From: an uncultured Armatimonadota bacterium
GTDB taxonomy: Bacteria > Armatimonadota > Fimbriimonadia > Fimbriimonadales > Fimbriimonadaceae
DNA length: 64,000 nucleotides
Direction of reading: 5' to 3'
Assembly (NCBI GenBank): GCA_903899015.1
Contig: CAIUHP010000018.1
Span: forward strand, 1 to 64,000
Shown here: positions 16,527 through 25,807 of the stretch, one piece after another
Layout of the letters: each line of letters opens with the position of its first letter
Numbering within the stretch: position 1 is the first letter of the stretch
Notes under the pieces: generated by a model
Told to the model about the DNA's origin: nothing
Databases searched by the model: none
Seen by the model: only the letters and a program-made list of their open reading frames with translations
Made by a program: the position numbers and the translations under genes

Positions 16527-19500
16527 ATGAAGACCTCTAAGACGCATCGTAGGCTAGGCCTCACTTCTCGTCGTATCCTCGGTGTCACCACCGTCCTTGT
16601 GCTCGGCGCTTTCATCTTTGGAAGTGGACTTGCTGAAGGCGGAATTGGCGGCCAGACAACTGGTGGCTTGGATGACAAAACCAAGGATAAGGGCACTACT
16701 GGTACGACGGGTACGCCACCACCGACCGTCGTTTCTGGAGGTGGCACGGCTGGAACGGCAGGCGGAGTTACAACTGGAACATCTGCGGGAGCGCCCACTG
16801 GCGGACCAGGCGCGGGCGGTGGAATCAGTCCGGCCGCGGCTCAAGGTGCGGGTGGCGCGGGTACCACGGGAGCTCAAACGCCTCTCATTATTAATACGGG
16901 TAATCAGCCGGGGACTCAAACAAACCCTAATCCTCAGCTTCCAATTGCTCCTGCATCCGAAGTAGCCAAGATCCTTTCAACCCACAAATTCACGGGAGCT
17001 CATGACTTCCCGCTCTTTGGTTATTCGAACTTTGAGAGTGCGCGAACCGGTGTTGCCGCCCGACAGGCATCCATCAACAACCCGACCTACCTTAACTCTT
17101 TGAACCCGACAATTGGACCAGTCGGCCCGACAGTTCTCGGTACGGCCAGCATCAACAACCCGACGCCAGAGCGCTACCAACTTGGCCCAGGCGATTCCTT
17201 TACGATGCGAGTCGCAAGCCCAACCCAAGAAGCGGTGTCCCACGACATGGTTGTGGACTCATTGGGTTCGGTAACCGTTCCGGAAACCGGTGACAAAGTA
17301 GTCGTTCGCGGTCAGACCCTTGCTCAGCTTGAGGGAACGCTAAAAACTGCAGTTCGCCGAGGACTACGCGACGCAACGGTTACGCTTCAGCTTAAAGAAC
17401 TACGAAGCATGACGGTTTATATCTTTGGCGAGTCGTTCGCTCCAGGTACTTACCAAATGCCTTCGATCATGTCGCTCTTTAATGCGATCTACATGTCGGG
17501 TGGTCCAAATGAAAACGGAAGTATGCGCCGAATTCAGCTTCGCCGAACAAACGGAACGATCCACGAATATGACCTTTATAAACTGATGGTCGATGGGGAT
17601 CGAAACCAGGATGTCCCACTACAGCCAGGAGATGTTATTACGATTCTCCATGCTGGTGATCGAATCTCTCTCGGCGGAGAAGTGACTCAGCCCGCCATTT
17701 ACGAACTTAAGAAGGGAGAAACCTTCCACGACCTTCTCCACTGGGGAAGCGGGATCAAGCCAAGCGGCGTCGGCCAGAAGATTTCGATCGAAAAGACGGT
17801 TAGCGGTACGGAGCGACAGCTAATTGACGTTGACTCAGTCATCAATGACAAGCAAAACAACCCAGTCTTGCACGACGGAGACGACGTAACCGTCTACAGC
17901 ATCCGAAAGGAACTCGTTAACGAAGTCATCATCGAAGGACCTGTCGACCAACCTCACCACTACGGTCTCAAGAACGGAATGACCGTTGCTGACCTTATTG
18001 ACATGTCACGCGGCCTCCTTCCAGAAGCTTATGGTGAGAGAGCAGACCTTTTCCGAAGGAACGACGACGACACTCATAAGTTGATTCGAATCGATCTTCA
18101 GAAAGCACTCAAGCGCGATCCTTCTGCAAACCTTGTCCTCAAAGAAGACGACCGATTGGTCATCTACCGACAAGATGCGATTCAGTGGATGGGTGATCGC
18201 AAAGTTGAAGTTAAGGGTGCGGTAAATAAAGGTGGCACGTTCTATCGAGCGGACAACCTTTCTGTTCGCGACATCCTCTTGCAGGCTGGTGGTTTGGCGC
18301 CGGCGGCTTATCCACAACTTGCATTCCTTCAGCGAACTAATCTGGACGGCACGGTTGGACCGCTCTTCAAGATCAACTTGATGAAGGCTCAAGCCAACGA
18401 CCCTCAGCACAACATTGTTTTCCAAGATCGGGACGTTCTCACGATCTTCACGGTACAAGAAGCAAGCTTTATTGCGGACCAAACAGTTTCAATTAAGGGT
18501 GCCGTCCAAAAGCCAGGCACATTCCCGCTGAGCCCAGGTATGACGGCTCGAGATGCGATCTTGCTGTCCGGCAGCCTGCTTCCAACTGCAAACGTCACCG
18601 CGGCATTCATTCAACGAACGAACTTGGATGGAACTCCTGGCCCTCTAATCACCTTCAATTTGATGAAGGCCCTTCAGGGATTGCCTTCGGATAACCCAAC
18701 GCTGTTCTCGAAAGACCAAATCAGCGTCTACACGAAGGATCAACAGGACTTCCGACCAAAACAGGTTGTCAACATTATTGGAGCTGTTCAGACTCCAAAC
18801 GAGTATGTGCTCTCTGAAGGCATGCGAGTCCATGACCTGCTTTACCTGGCAGGCAAGACCCTTCCTACCGCCACTACTGAGCGCGCCTTCCTTCAACGAT
18901 TGAACCTGGACGGTACGTTTGGTGAAATGAAGATCATCAACATCGATAAGGTGTTGATGCTCGACCCTGCGAACGATATTGAGCTCAAACCCGGCGACAA
19001 GCTCAATGTTTATACGAAGGATCAAGTTGCCTATCGTCCCGTACAGACGGTTACGATCAGTGGCGCCGTCCAGAAGCCAGCATCTTATCCACGAGCGGAA
19101 GGAATGACGCTCCAAGATCTACTCCGATTGGCAGGTGGACCGACTCCTCGAGCCAGTGATCGACTTGAGATTGCTAAAGCCCGCGTTCCTCAAGGAACAC
19201 TCATTCAGCGATTCGCTTTGCAAGATATGATGGGACCAGCCGGTAACAACATAAAAATCGAGGACGGCGATATCGTTGCCATTCCAGAAGATGCTCGCAT
19301 CATGGAAGCTCCGATGATGGTTACCATTGCAGGAAATGTTGCCAATCCAGGACCCTATCTCGTTTCATCAACTCACGAGCACCTTTCGTCGCTCCTGAGA
19401 CGAGCAGGCGGGCTGCTTCCAGAAGGATTTGCTAAGGGAGCATCGTTCCTACGTAAGCCAGAATTCCTCACGACGGACGCACAAACGCGACTCGCGCCAA

Positions 19501-20168
19501 GAGTTCTCGACGTACTATCGAAGGTACAAGCGGACGAATACAAGCGAGCAGTTGCCCGAAGTGAAGTCGATAAGATGCGAGCGATTGCAGATGCTAGCAA
19601 GCAAGGTCAGCCATCGGTGAACTTGTCTGCTACAGGAAGTCCTGTCCCGACGACAAGCAATCCAACCGCAGGTGCGAATCAGTTAGGCTCGCTGCCAGCA
19701 GTAACCCCAGCAAGACCGCTTCTTCCTGCCGACCTGGCACCGGGCGGAAACTTGAACATTAGCATCGAGAATGCTCTTCGCCATCCGGGCGGAAGCGACG
19801 ACGTGATTTTGAGAGATGGCGACACGATCTTCATTCCTCAAACGCCGGTGTCGATAACCCTGTCGGGAGCGGTCATTGCACCGTCTGCGGTTAAGTTTGA
19901 GCCAGGCAAGAGTCTTGCCTACTACATCAACCGTGCGGGTGGATTCACGAATGATGCGGCGAAAGATCAGATCATCGTGATCCGAACTTCAGGCAACCTT
20001 CTGAAGGCAAGCATGAGCACTCGACTTGAACTAGGCGACACGATCTTTATCCCAACTAAGGTTGAAGTGGATCACCTCCACGATAAGTCATCTGACTTCA
20101 CAAACTCGTTGGCTCAGATCACGAATGCTGGACTTCTCATCGCGGTTGTCCACGCGCTGGTCAAGTAG
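16527..20168 (+). CDS. Giant polysaccharide export protein with about nine SLBB domains (Wza-like)
   Basis: 1213-aa secreted protein, about three times longer than Wza/KpsD. Residues 1-37 are a signal peptide; 38-130 are Gly/Thr/Ala-rich low complexity. A Poly_export domain spans about 215-295 (RYQLGPGDSFTMRV). SLBB modules begin near residues 296, 378, 468, 555, 650, 745, 840 and 930, and a last one near 1110 (VSITLSGAVIAPSAVKF). Modules 4-7 share VxIKGAVQKPGTF-like and FLQRTNLDGTxGP-like blocks, spaced about 95 residues. The C-terminal segment (NSLAQITNAGLLIAVVHALVK) could form an outer-membrane helix as in Wza. It is followed by the Wzz-, Wzx- and Wzy-like genes. A long periplasmic conduit is the likely role. 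Confidence 0.88.
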   Translation: MKTSKTHRRLGLTSRRILGVTTVLVLGAFIFGSGLAEGGIGGQTTGGLDDKTKDKGTTGTTGTPPPTVVSGGGTAGTAGGVTTGTSAGAPTGGPGAGGGISPAAAQGAGGAGTTGAQTPLIINTGNQPGTQTNPNPQLPIAPASEVAKILSTHKFTGAHDFPLFGYSNFESARTGVAARQASINNPTYLNSLNPTIGPVGPTVLGTASINNPTPERYQLGPGDSFTMRVASPTQEAVSHDMVVDSLGSVTVPETGDKVVVRGQTLAQLEGTLKTAVRRGLRDATVTLQLKELRSMTVYIFGESFAPGTYQMPSIMSLFNAIYMSGGPNENGSMRRIQLRRTNGTIHEYDLYKLMVDGDRNQDVPLQPGDVITILHAGDRISLGGEVTQPAIYELKKGETFHDLLHWGSGIKPSGVGQKISIEKTVSGTERQLIDVDSVINDKQNNPVLHDGDDVTVYSIRKELVNEVIIEGPVDQPHHYGLKNGMTVADLIDMSRGLLPEAYGERADLFRRNDDDTHKLIRIDLQKALKRDPSANLVLKEDDRLVIYRQDAIQWMGDRKVEVKGAVNKGGTFYRADNLSVRDILLQAGGLAPAAYPQLAFLQRTNLDGTVGPLFKINLMKAQANDPQHNIVFQDRDVLTIFTVQEASFIADQTVSIKGAVQKPGTFPLSPGMTARDAILLSGSLLPTANVTAAFIQRTNLDGTPGPLITFNLMKALQGLPSDNPTLFSKDQISVYTKDQQDFRPKQVVNIIGAVQTPNEYVLSEGMRVHDLLYLAGKTLPTATTERAFLQRLNLDGTFGEMKIINIDKVLMLDPANDIELKPGDKLNVYTKDQVAYRPVQTVTISGAVQKPASYPRAEGMTLQDLLRLAGGPTPRASDRLEIAKARVPQGTLIQRFALQDMMGPAGNNIKIEDGDIVAIPEDARIMEAPMMVTIAGNVANPGPYLVSSTHEHLSSLLRRAGGLLPEGFAKGASFLRKPEFLTTDAQTRLAPRVLDVLSKVQADEYKRAVARSEVDKMRAIADASKQGQPSVNLSATGSPVPTTSNPTAGANQLGSLPAVTPARPLLPADLAPGGNLNISIENALRHPGGSDDVILRDGDTIFIPQTPVSITLSGAVIAPSAVKFEPGKSLAYYINRAGGFTNDAAKDQIIVIRTSGNLLKASMSTRLELGDTIFIPTKVEVDHLHDKSSDFTNSLAQITNAGLLIAVVHALVK

Positions 20169-20174
20169 TTGCTA

Positions 20175-20205
20175 GGGTCAGTCAACTCGAAAAGTTGACT
20201 GACCC
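20175..20205 (+). terminator. Perfect 13-bp hairpin between exporter and co-polymerase genes
   Basis: GGGTCAGTCAACT / AGTTGACTGACCC with a CGAAA loop, 6 nt after the exporter stop. No U-tract follows. Because the next gene starts 29 nt later, it probably sets differential expression by partial termination or by protecting the 3' end of the exporter transcript. Confidence 0.5.
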
Positions 20206-20234
20206 AACTGAATTAAACGACACATTAAAAACAG

Positions 20235-21530
20235 ATGCCATCAGAAACGAATTCAAACGAGATTGACCTTCGTGCATTTCTTGTTCCTCTCAAAGGCAAG
20301 AAAAAGTTCATGTGGTCCTTTACAATCGGTGGCGCGATTGCAGTTTTGGCCTATACCATCATCATTCCTGCCCAATGGAAAGCCGATGTTACGATCCTTA
20401 CCGTTCTACCGTCGGATCTTAACGGTTCCGCTGGCACTTCCCTTGCCGCAGCCCTGAGCCCGAGCGCACCTGACCCATTGCAGGTCTTGGAAGGTGTGAT
20501 TACTAGTAGAAGGTCCTTCGATTTAATTATCAGCCGCACTCACGTAGGTCGACGCGATCTAGAGAACGGATTCAAGGTTGACCGTCAGAATAAAAAAGCG
20601 CTGATAACCTTGTCATGGGAAGACACCGACAAGAAAAGAGCCCTTGCAATCGTGAAGGGGGGAGTGGACGGAGCAACCATGCTCCAACACGAGATCGAAT
20701 TTTCCTCAGCTGCACTGCAGGCCAAGTATTTAGAAGATTCGGTTCATGAGCAAGATCAGAAGCTCCGCGATGCCGAACAGACTCTCGCGGACTTTGAGAA
20801 GCACATGAAGGCTCCTCTCAATCCAACGGACCCAACTTCTGTGGGTGCCTACCTTAAAGAGAAAAAGGATTTAGAGATGGAACTTGGGCAAGTAAATGCT
20901 CAGCTCAAACTCGCAGCTTCTCAAGCAAACCTTTTACCGACCAATCCAAATCTACCTTCGCTGGTGCCTACTACCGAGTTCTATCGAGACAAATTGATTC
21001 AACTCGAATATGAGTTGCAGGTCGCTGAGACCTCTTTTGGCCCGGCGGCACCAAAGGTCGTTTCTCTGAAACGAAACATTGAAGTCGCAAAGAAGACTTT
21101 GAACGACGAAATTGCTCGGTACCTTCAAAGCGTTGCGATCAACCTAGATCCACAGACTGCGAAGTTGCAGGCTCAGAAACTTACTATCTCGTATCAGTTG
21201 GACATTGTTAAAGATCTTGCTTCGAAGGCTCCTGACGAGGCCGTTCAATTGGCTCGCTTAGCTCGAGAAGTTGTGATTGTCGGAAATGTATCCAGTTCCC
21301 TTCGGGCTAAGTGGGAAGAAGCTAAAGTTGCCGCACAGGTCGACCAAGTCAAGTGGGCAGTTCTAGAGCCTCCCTACATCGAAGATAAACCGACAAACAA
21401 GCGATACGCTCGAAACCCATTTATGGGAGCTTTAGGCGGCTTTTTCGTCGGCGCCGCGATCCTAAATATCCGCAGCAGACGATCAGCCAAGAAAGCATCG
21501 CTAACAGGACCGGATGGAACCGCAACCTAA
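20235..21530 (+). CDS. Chain-length determinant / polysaccharide co-polymerase (Wzz/GumC-like)
   Basis: 431-aa inner-membrane protein with one helix near residues 28-48 (FMWSFTIGGAIAVLAYTIII), a large periplasmic region rich in coiled coil (about 150-330, for example LEDSVHEQDQKLRDAEQTLADFEKH), and a second helix near 392-412 (FMGALGGFFVGAAILNI). No Walker motifs or tyrosine-kinase tail follow, so it is the kinase-less PCP type. It sets chain length and contacts the exporter. The last 17 nt overlap the flippase gene, indicating tight coupling. Confidence 0.85.
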   Translation: MPSETNSNEIDLRAFLVPLKGKKKFMWSFTIGGAIAVLAYTIIIPAQWKADVTILTVLPSDLNGSAGTSLAAALSPSAPDPLQVLEGVITSRRSFDLIISRTHVGRRDLENGFKVDRQNKKALITLSWEDTDKKRALAIVKGGVDGATMLQHEIEFSSAALQAKYLEDSVHEQDQKLRDAEQTLADFEKHMKAPLNPTDPTSVGAYLKEKKDLEMELGQVNAQLKLAASQANLLPTNPNLPSLVPTTEFYRDKLIQLEYELQVAETSFGPAAPKVVSLKRNIEVAKKTLNDEIARYLQSVAINLDPQTAKLQAQKLTISYQLDIVKDLASKAPDEAVQLARLAREVVIVGNVSSSLRAKWEEAKVAAQVDQVKWAVLEPPYIEDKPTNKRYARNPFMGALGGFFVGAAILNIRSRRSAKKASLTGPDGTAT

Positions 21531-23064
21531 AGAAGAGCACGCATCTGATTCTGCAATAAGGAAGAGGCTATTCAAAAATAGTGGCCTCATTATGGGTTGC
21601 CGTGTAGTAACGGCAACCACTTCCCTTCTCGCAGTGCCATTCATGGTCTCACGACTGGGAATGGATGGCTATGGCACTTGGGAAGCAATCATGGCGATCG
21701 CCGCGATTTGCGGAATGTTCCAACAGTCGGTGGGTGGCACGCTTCTTTGGAAGATTAGCCAGGCCCATGGAATCAACGATCTCGACACGATCCGACGCAT
21801 GGTTCGACTTGGCGTCACCGCGATTCTCTTCTTATCGGTCGTTATCACACCCATTATCTGGCTCGCATCGAATGGACTGGTTCACTTCTTTAACGTGCCA
21901 GATCGGTACGTCCAACAGGCAGTGTGGATTGTCCCAAGTGTGGTGGGAGCGACCATCCTGTTTGGCATCAATGATGTCGTTGGGATGTCTATCGCTGGCA
22001 GCCAAAAAACCGGCATTGTAACCATCGTCCAGGCAGTGACGTTGGTTGTGAACTACACAACCGCGATCCTATTCATTGTCAACGGCTTTGGGCTGAAAGG
22101 CAACATCTTCGGTTTGATTACCGGTGCCCTGGCTGGTTCTTGTTGTTACTTCTTCATTAGCCGGAAGAACGTAAGTGGCCTATCGCTCATCCCAGCCATC
22201 CCCACAAAACACGAGCTTCACGAAATGAGCCGTTATTCGGCTTTACTCTTTGTTGGCTTTAGTTCGACTGCCTTGCGCGATCAGACCGATAAACTCGTCC
22301 TGGCGCGGTATGCCAGTCAGGTTTGGGTTGGCCAATACGGTGTCGCCGGTCGCCTTGCCTCGCTGGTCATGGAAGTGGCCCGATTCTTCTATATGCCCTT
22401 GCTGACTGCTGCGGGCGCCATGCACGCGGCCGACAACTGGGGCGGCGTCAGAAGAATCTATTCCAACATGATCATGATGGTCGGGTGCGTCGCTGGCACC
22501 GTCACGGTTATCGTTGCGGGCCTACACGAACGCGTGGTCATGCTGTGGTTTGGGAAGGCAATTCCCGAAACCGGGATCATGATTCTCATTCTCCTTGCCG
22601 GAAATGCCTTTGCGGTTATACTCACTGGGCCCGGAACAGCCATTTGTCGTGCGATCGGTAAGGTTTGGGTCGAGACGTCTTATGTCGTGATCAATCTAGT
22701 TGGCAATATTTTGCTGACCATAGGCCTTGTCATTTGGCTGGGCCCCATTGGAACGGTCATTGCTTCTGGTTCGACATGGGCAATATCTGCGGTTGCATTC
22801 ACCTTCTTCCTGCATCGAGTAGTAGACCTGCCAAGCGAAGCAACCTCAAATGCCCGAAAGTTCATTTGCTTGGTGGTCGCATGTTCCGGTTTAGTCTTCT
22901 TCATTTCTAAAAACGTCCCCCAGGCGCACAATCGACTTGAAGCCTTGGTGAGTCTTATGGTTCTTGGCACCCTGTCGGCGGTGATCTATCTCGGCCTGTC
23001 AATGGTGCTCGGGATTCTTCCTAAGTCGTCACTCGAGAAAATTATTAGGCGCGGTAAAGCATAA
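21514..23064 (+). CDS. Polysaccharide flippase (Wzx/MATE-like)
   Basis: 516-aa polytopic membrane protein with about 12-14 predicted helices and the N-terminal pattern VVTATTSLLAVPFMVSRLGMDGYGTWEAIM, typical of the polysaccharide biosynthesis protein branch of the MOP superfamily. It would translocate undecaprenyl-linked repeat units across the inner membrane. It starts inside the last codons of the co-polymerase gene and ends 4 nt before the GT2 gene, so it sits in the core of the rightward operon. Confidence 0.87.
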   Translation: MEPQPKEEHASDSAIRKRLFKNSGLIMGCRVVTATTSLLAVPFMVSRLGMDGYGTWEAIMAIAAICGMFQQSVGGTLLWKISQAHGINDLDTIRRMVRLGVTAILFLSVVITPIIWLASNGLVHFFNVPDRYVQQAVWIVPSVVGATILFGINDVVGMSIAGSQKTGIVTIVQAVTLVVNYTTAILFIVNGFGLKGNIFGLITGALAGSCCYFFISRKNVSGLSLIPAIPTKHELHEMSRYSALLFVGFSSTALRDQTDKLVLARYASQVWVGQYGVAGRLASLVMEVARFFYMPLLTAAGAMHAADNWGGVRRIYSNMIMMVGCVAGTVTVIVAGLHERVVMLWFGKAIPETGIMILILLAGNAFAVILTGPGTAICRAIGKVWVETSYVVINLVGNILLTIGLVIWLGPIGTVIASGSTWAISAVAFTFFLHRVVDLPSEATSNARKFICLVVACSGLVFFISKNVPQAHNRLEALVSLMVLGTLSAVIYLGLSMVLGILPKSSLEKIIRRGKA

Positions 23065-23068
23065 ACGT

Positions 23069-23896
23069 ATGGACAATCAGCCCTTAGTTTCGATAGTAAC
23101 TCCGGTTTACAATGGCTCTCAATTCCTTGAGGAAATGATTGAGTCTGCTCGCGAGCAAACCTATCCCAACATCGAGCACGTCATCATTGACGACGGGTCG
23201 ACAGATGGCGGGAAGTCCGTCGCTATTCTCAAGAAATATCCCCATCTAAGATGGTGGAGTCGCCCGAACATTGGGCAATACGCAACTCAAAACGAACTTT
23301 TCCGCGAGGCGAAAGGAGTGTGGGTTACCGCAAATGGCCAGGACGATCGATACCACGATAAGTATGCGATCGAACGCATCGTGGACCATGCGAGGAAGCA
23401 TCCCGATGCGGACGTGATTCACGGAATCACTCACATCATTGATGAAGAAGGAGAGCACTTCCCTTTCCAATATCCTCAAAAATTCCCTTATTGGACGCTT
23501 CAATACAGCTTAAATATTCGGCATTGTTCCCTGTTTGCGAAAACCGAACTGATGTTGAAGCACGATCTGTTTTTCAATGAGAGCCTTAAGTACACCGGAG
23601 ATGCAGACTGGATCTTCCGCTTACAGCTTGCGGGTCTTAAGTTTTCAAGGGTGAATAAATATGTGTCTGACTATCGACATCACCCTGAGCAGTTAACCAC
23701 GATTGCCAATCGAAACCCGGTCGCTTGGGCCGCGAGAGACGCGGAAGATAAACGACTTCAAACCCTTTACGGCCCGAATCCACTCATTCGGAAACTCGTG
23801 ATGAGTTGGGTTAACTTTGAGAAGAGGAAGCGCGTTGCGAGTCTCTTACTAAAAGGTTATCGTCGAAGCGACAATGGTTGGATTAAACAACGGTAG
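23069..23896 (+). CDS. Glycosyltransferase family 2
   Basis: 275-aa GT-A transferase. The N-terminus is PLVSIVTPVYNGSQFLEEMIESA, followed by IDDGSTDGGKSVAILKKY. The metal-binding region is NGQDDRYHDKYAIER, with Q-D-D in place of the common D-x-D, and the acceptor/base region is TGDADWIFRLQLAGLKF. No membrane helices. It lies 4 nt after the flippase and 10 nt before the polymerase, consistent with adding one sugar of the repeat unit. Confidence 0.88.
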   Translation: MDNQPLVSIVTPVYNGSQFLEEMIESAREQTYPNIEHVIIDDGSTDGGKSVAILKKYPHLRWWSRPNIGQYATQNELFREAKGVWVTANGQDDRYHDKYAIERIVDHARKHPDADVIHGITHIIDEEGEHFPFQYPQKFPYWTLQYSLNIRHCSLFAKTELMLKHDLFFNESLKYTGDADWIFRLQLAGLKFSRVNKYVSDYRHHPEQLTTIANRNPVAWAARDAEDKRLQTLYGPNPLIRKLVMSWVNFEKRKRVASLLLKGYRRSDNGWIKQR

Positions 23897-23906
23897 CCGT
23901 TTCTAG

Positions 23907-25307
23907 ATGAATGTGAACCCTGCGATGAACCAATCTGACGCCACTACCCTAACGGCTCCTGTCGAACATAAGCGATTTATCGTGAATGTTGATACGGTGG
24001 TTGCGTCGATTTTGATATTCCTCCATATCGCGTTACCTCTCGACCTTGGAGTCCCGGGGTTGAACCTAGGAAAGACCATATCTCCGTCGATCGCGGCATC
24101 ACTTTTCTCATTCATCATCATTTGGTACACCTCCAGGGGAAAGGTGTTTCAGGGCTTTCGAAAGCCGTTTGCAGCCCTCTTTTCCGTTTTCATCCTGCTA
24201 CTAGTAGTTGAGGTATTCCAAGCTCCCGACGCATTCATTGCGATGTCTCACGACCTGCGAATGTATTTCGTATTTGTCGTCAACTATGTGATTTTCGTGT
24301 ATCTCGTCGAGCGCTACGGTTATCGATGGATGACGAGAACGATTCTCATTGGTGGCTGCTATGCGGCCGTGTTGGCAATTGGAGAAATTGCCGTCGGGCG
24401 AATCCCAATCTATCAGAAATTTGCAGAAGCGGCGATGGCTGCGGGAGTCGATACTGACTCCAGTTCTGGCATTGGAGTCGACTTCTTCCGGGCATCCGGA
24501 ACAATGGGGAACCCCATTTTCATGTCCATCTTGATGGGCGTGTGTATTCCATTTGTGTTTGAGCTTCGATCCAGCATCCTTAGGTTTTTGATTATTGCTC
24601 TCCTCCTTGGTGGAGCGGCGGCGACCATTTCCAGGACAATCGGTCTATGCCTCATCGTACTGATGATTGGCTGTTCGCTGGTTTACACAAGGAAATTCTG
24701 GATCGCAATGGGATCGATTGTCGGGGCCTTTGCCTTGGTCGTTGTCATCGCAGGTGATGCGCTAACGCAAGAGCCCCATGTCATGGTTTGGGAAGAGCGA
24801 CTTGGTCTTGCATCAAGTTCTGGGTCGAGCGGAAGTGATGCGAACGTTGTGCTTCGTGCTAATAACTCCAAGATGCTCATTCAGCAAGTCACCGAGCACT
24901 CAAATCCACTTCAGGTCCTTTTTGGACACGGATCGTGGACGGCTGGTTGGATTGCGAAAACGGAAGACGGCGGATTCGGTACCGCCGACGACACGCCGGT
25001 CACAATTGTTTACGAAGAAGGCGTCATTGGGATCTTCCTCTTTTACGGAGTGTTCATCTATTCGCTCTGGAAGAGCCGCCGATATGCCCGCAAGACCCTT
25101 CATTGGTACAACGGCTTTGCTCTGGTAGCGTGTGGATTTGGAACTAATTTCGAGGTTCTGTCGATGTTTAACATTGTCGCAGTGGCCTCCATCGCGATCG
25201 TAACTGCATCGAAAATTGGTGGAAGTTCGGAGCCTTCATTACTCTTGAAGGAAGTCGACTCCATCCCGGAAACACCTAGCCTAGAACCTGCTGTTTCACG
25301 CGAATGA
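23907..25307 (+). CDS. O-antigen polymerase/ligase-like membrane protein (Wzy-like)
   Basis: 466-aa protein with about 10-12 predicted helices, among them SILIFLHIALPLDLG, FVVNYVIFVYLVERYG and FLIIALLLGGAAATISRTIGLCLIVLM. The large loop near residues 275-360 (VLRANNSKMLIQQVTEHSNPLQVLFGHGSWT) fits the Wzy_C/O-antigen ligase pattern with conserved R and H. Its place after Wzx and GT2 supports a polymerase role, though ligase activity cannot be excluded. The stop overlaps the phosphatase start by 4 nt (ATGA). Confidence 0.83.
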   Translation: MNVNPAMNQSDATTLTAPVEHKRFIVNVDTVVASILIFLHIALPLDLGVPGLNLGKTISPSIAASLFSFIIIWYTSRGKVFQGFRKPFAALFSVFILLLVVEVFQAPDAFIAMSHDLRMYFVFVVNYVIFVYLVERYGYRWMTRTILIGGCYAAVLAIGEIAVGRIPIYQKFAEAAMAAGVDTDSSSGIGVDFFRASGTMGNPIFMSILMGVCIPFVFELRSSILRFLIIALLLGGAAATISRTIGLCLIVLMIGCSLVYTRKFWIAMGSIVGAFALVVVIAGDALTQEPHVMVWEERLGLASSSGSSGSDANVVLRANNSKMLIQQVTEHSNPLQVLFGHGSWTAGWIAKTEDGGFGTADDTPVTIVYEEGVIGIFLFYGVFIYSLWKSRRYARKTLHWYNGFALVACGFGTNFEVLSMFNIVAVASIAIVTASKIGGSSEPSLLLKEVDSIPETPSLEPAVSRE

Positions 25308-25807
25308 TCCGAGTAGTCTCTCGGTATCCTCTAATGACTGTGCGAGTTCTTTGTGTTTGCTTAGGAAACATCTGTCGAAGTCCAATCGCAGAAGGCATTT
25401 TACGAAGGCAAGCTGTGGAGTGCGGGCTGGAATTAGAGATTGATTCTGCTGGTACCGGCGACTGGCACGTGGGAGATCGCCCCGATCCTCGTGCGATTCG
25501 CGCTGGCGAGGCTTGCGGCTGTCAAATGACAATGGTAGCCTGCCAAATTCGCTCCTCAGATTTCGAAGAGTTTGACTGGATTTTGGCTATGGATCACAGC
25601 AACCTTCAGAATCTCTATCGCTGGCCCGAAAGCAAGCCTGAAAAGGTCCACCTGATTCGGTCTTTCGATTTGTCAGCTTCGAGCACTGAAGTTCCCGATC
25701 CGTACTACGGCACCTATGCCGACTTCGAGGAAGTCGTCGACATGCTTGAATCCGCATGCCGAGGCTTCCTCAGGCATATCGCCGCACAACCTCCCGAAGA
25801 CTATTAG
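25304..25807 (+). CDS. Low-molecular-weight protein tyrosine phosphatase (Wzb-like)
   Basis: Cytoplasmic phosphatase. The P-loop C-x5-R signature is CLGNICRS at residues 19-26, followed by PIAEGILRR, and the general acid is in VPDPYYG near residue 130. In capsule loci such enzymes dephosphorylate the BY-kinase Wzc, but no such kinase is in this window. The start used gives a 4-nt ATGA overlap with the polymerase gene. The ATG at 25334 (MTVRVLCVCLGN) gives a more usual N-terminus. The 3' end overlaps the convergent gene by 4 nt (stop codons interleaved at 25804-25807). Confidence 0.9.
   Translation: MIRVVSRYPLMTVRVLCVCLGNICRSPIAEGILRRQAVECGLELEIDSAGTGDWHVGDRPDPRAIRAGEACGCQMTMVACQIRSSDFEEFDWILAMDHSNLQNLYRWPESKPEKVHLIRSFDLSASSTEVPDPYYGTYADFEEVVDMLESACRGFLRHIAAQPPEDY

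Noticed and set aside
16582-16965. Overlapping frames in the Gly/Thr-rich start of the exporter gene
   Set aside because: They are low-complexity shadows; the exporter frame continues into conserved Poly_export and SLBB domains.
18006-19115. Antisense frames under the SLBB repeats
   Set aside because: They mirror the repeat codons of the exporter gene and show no motif of their own.
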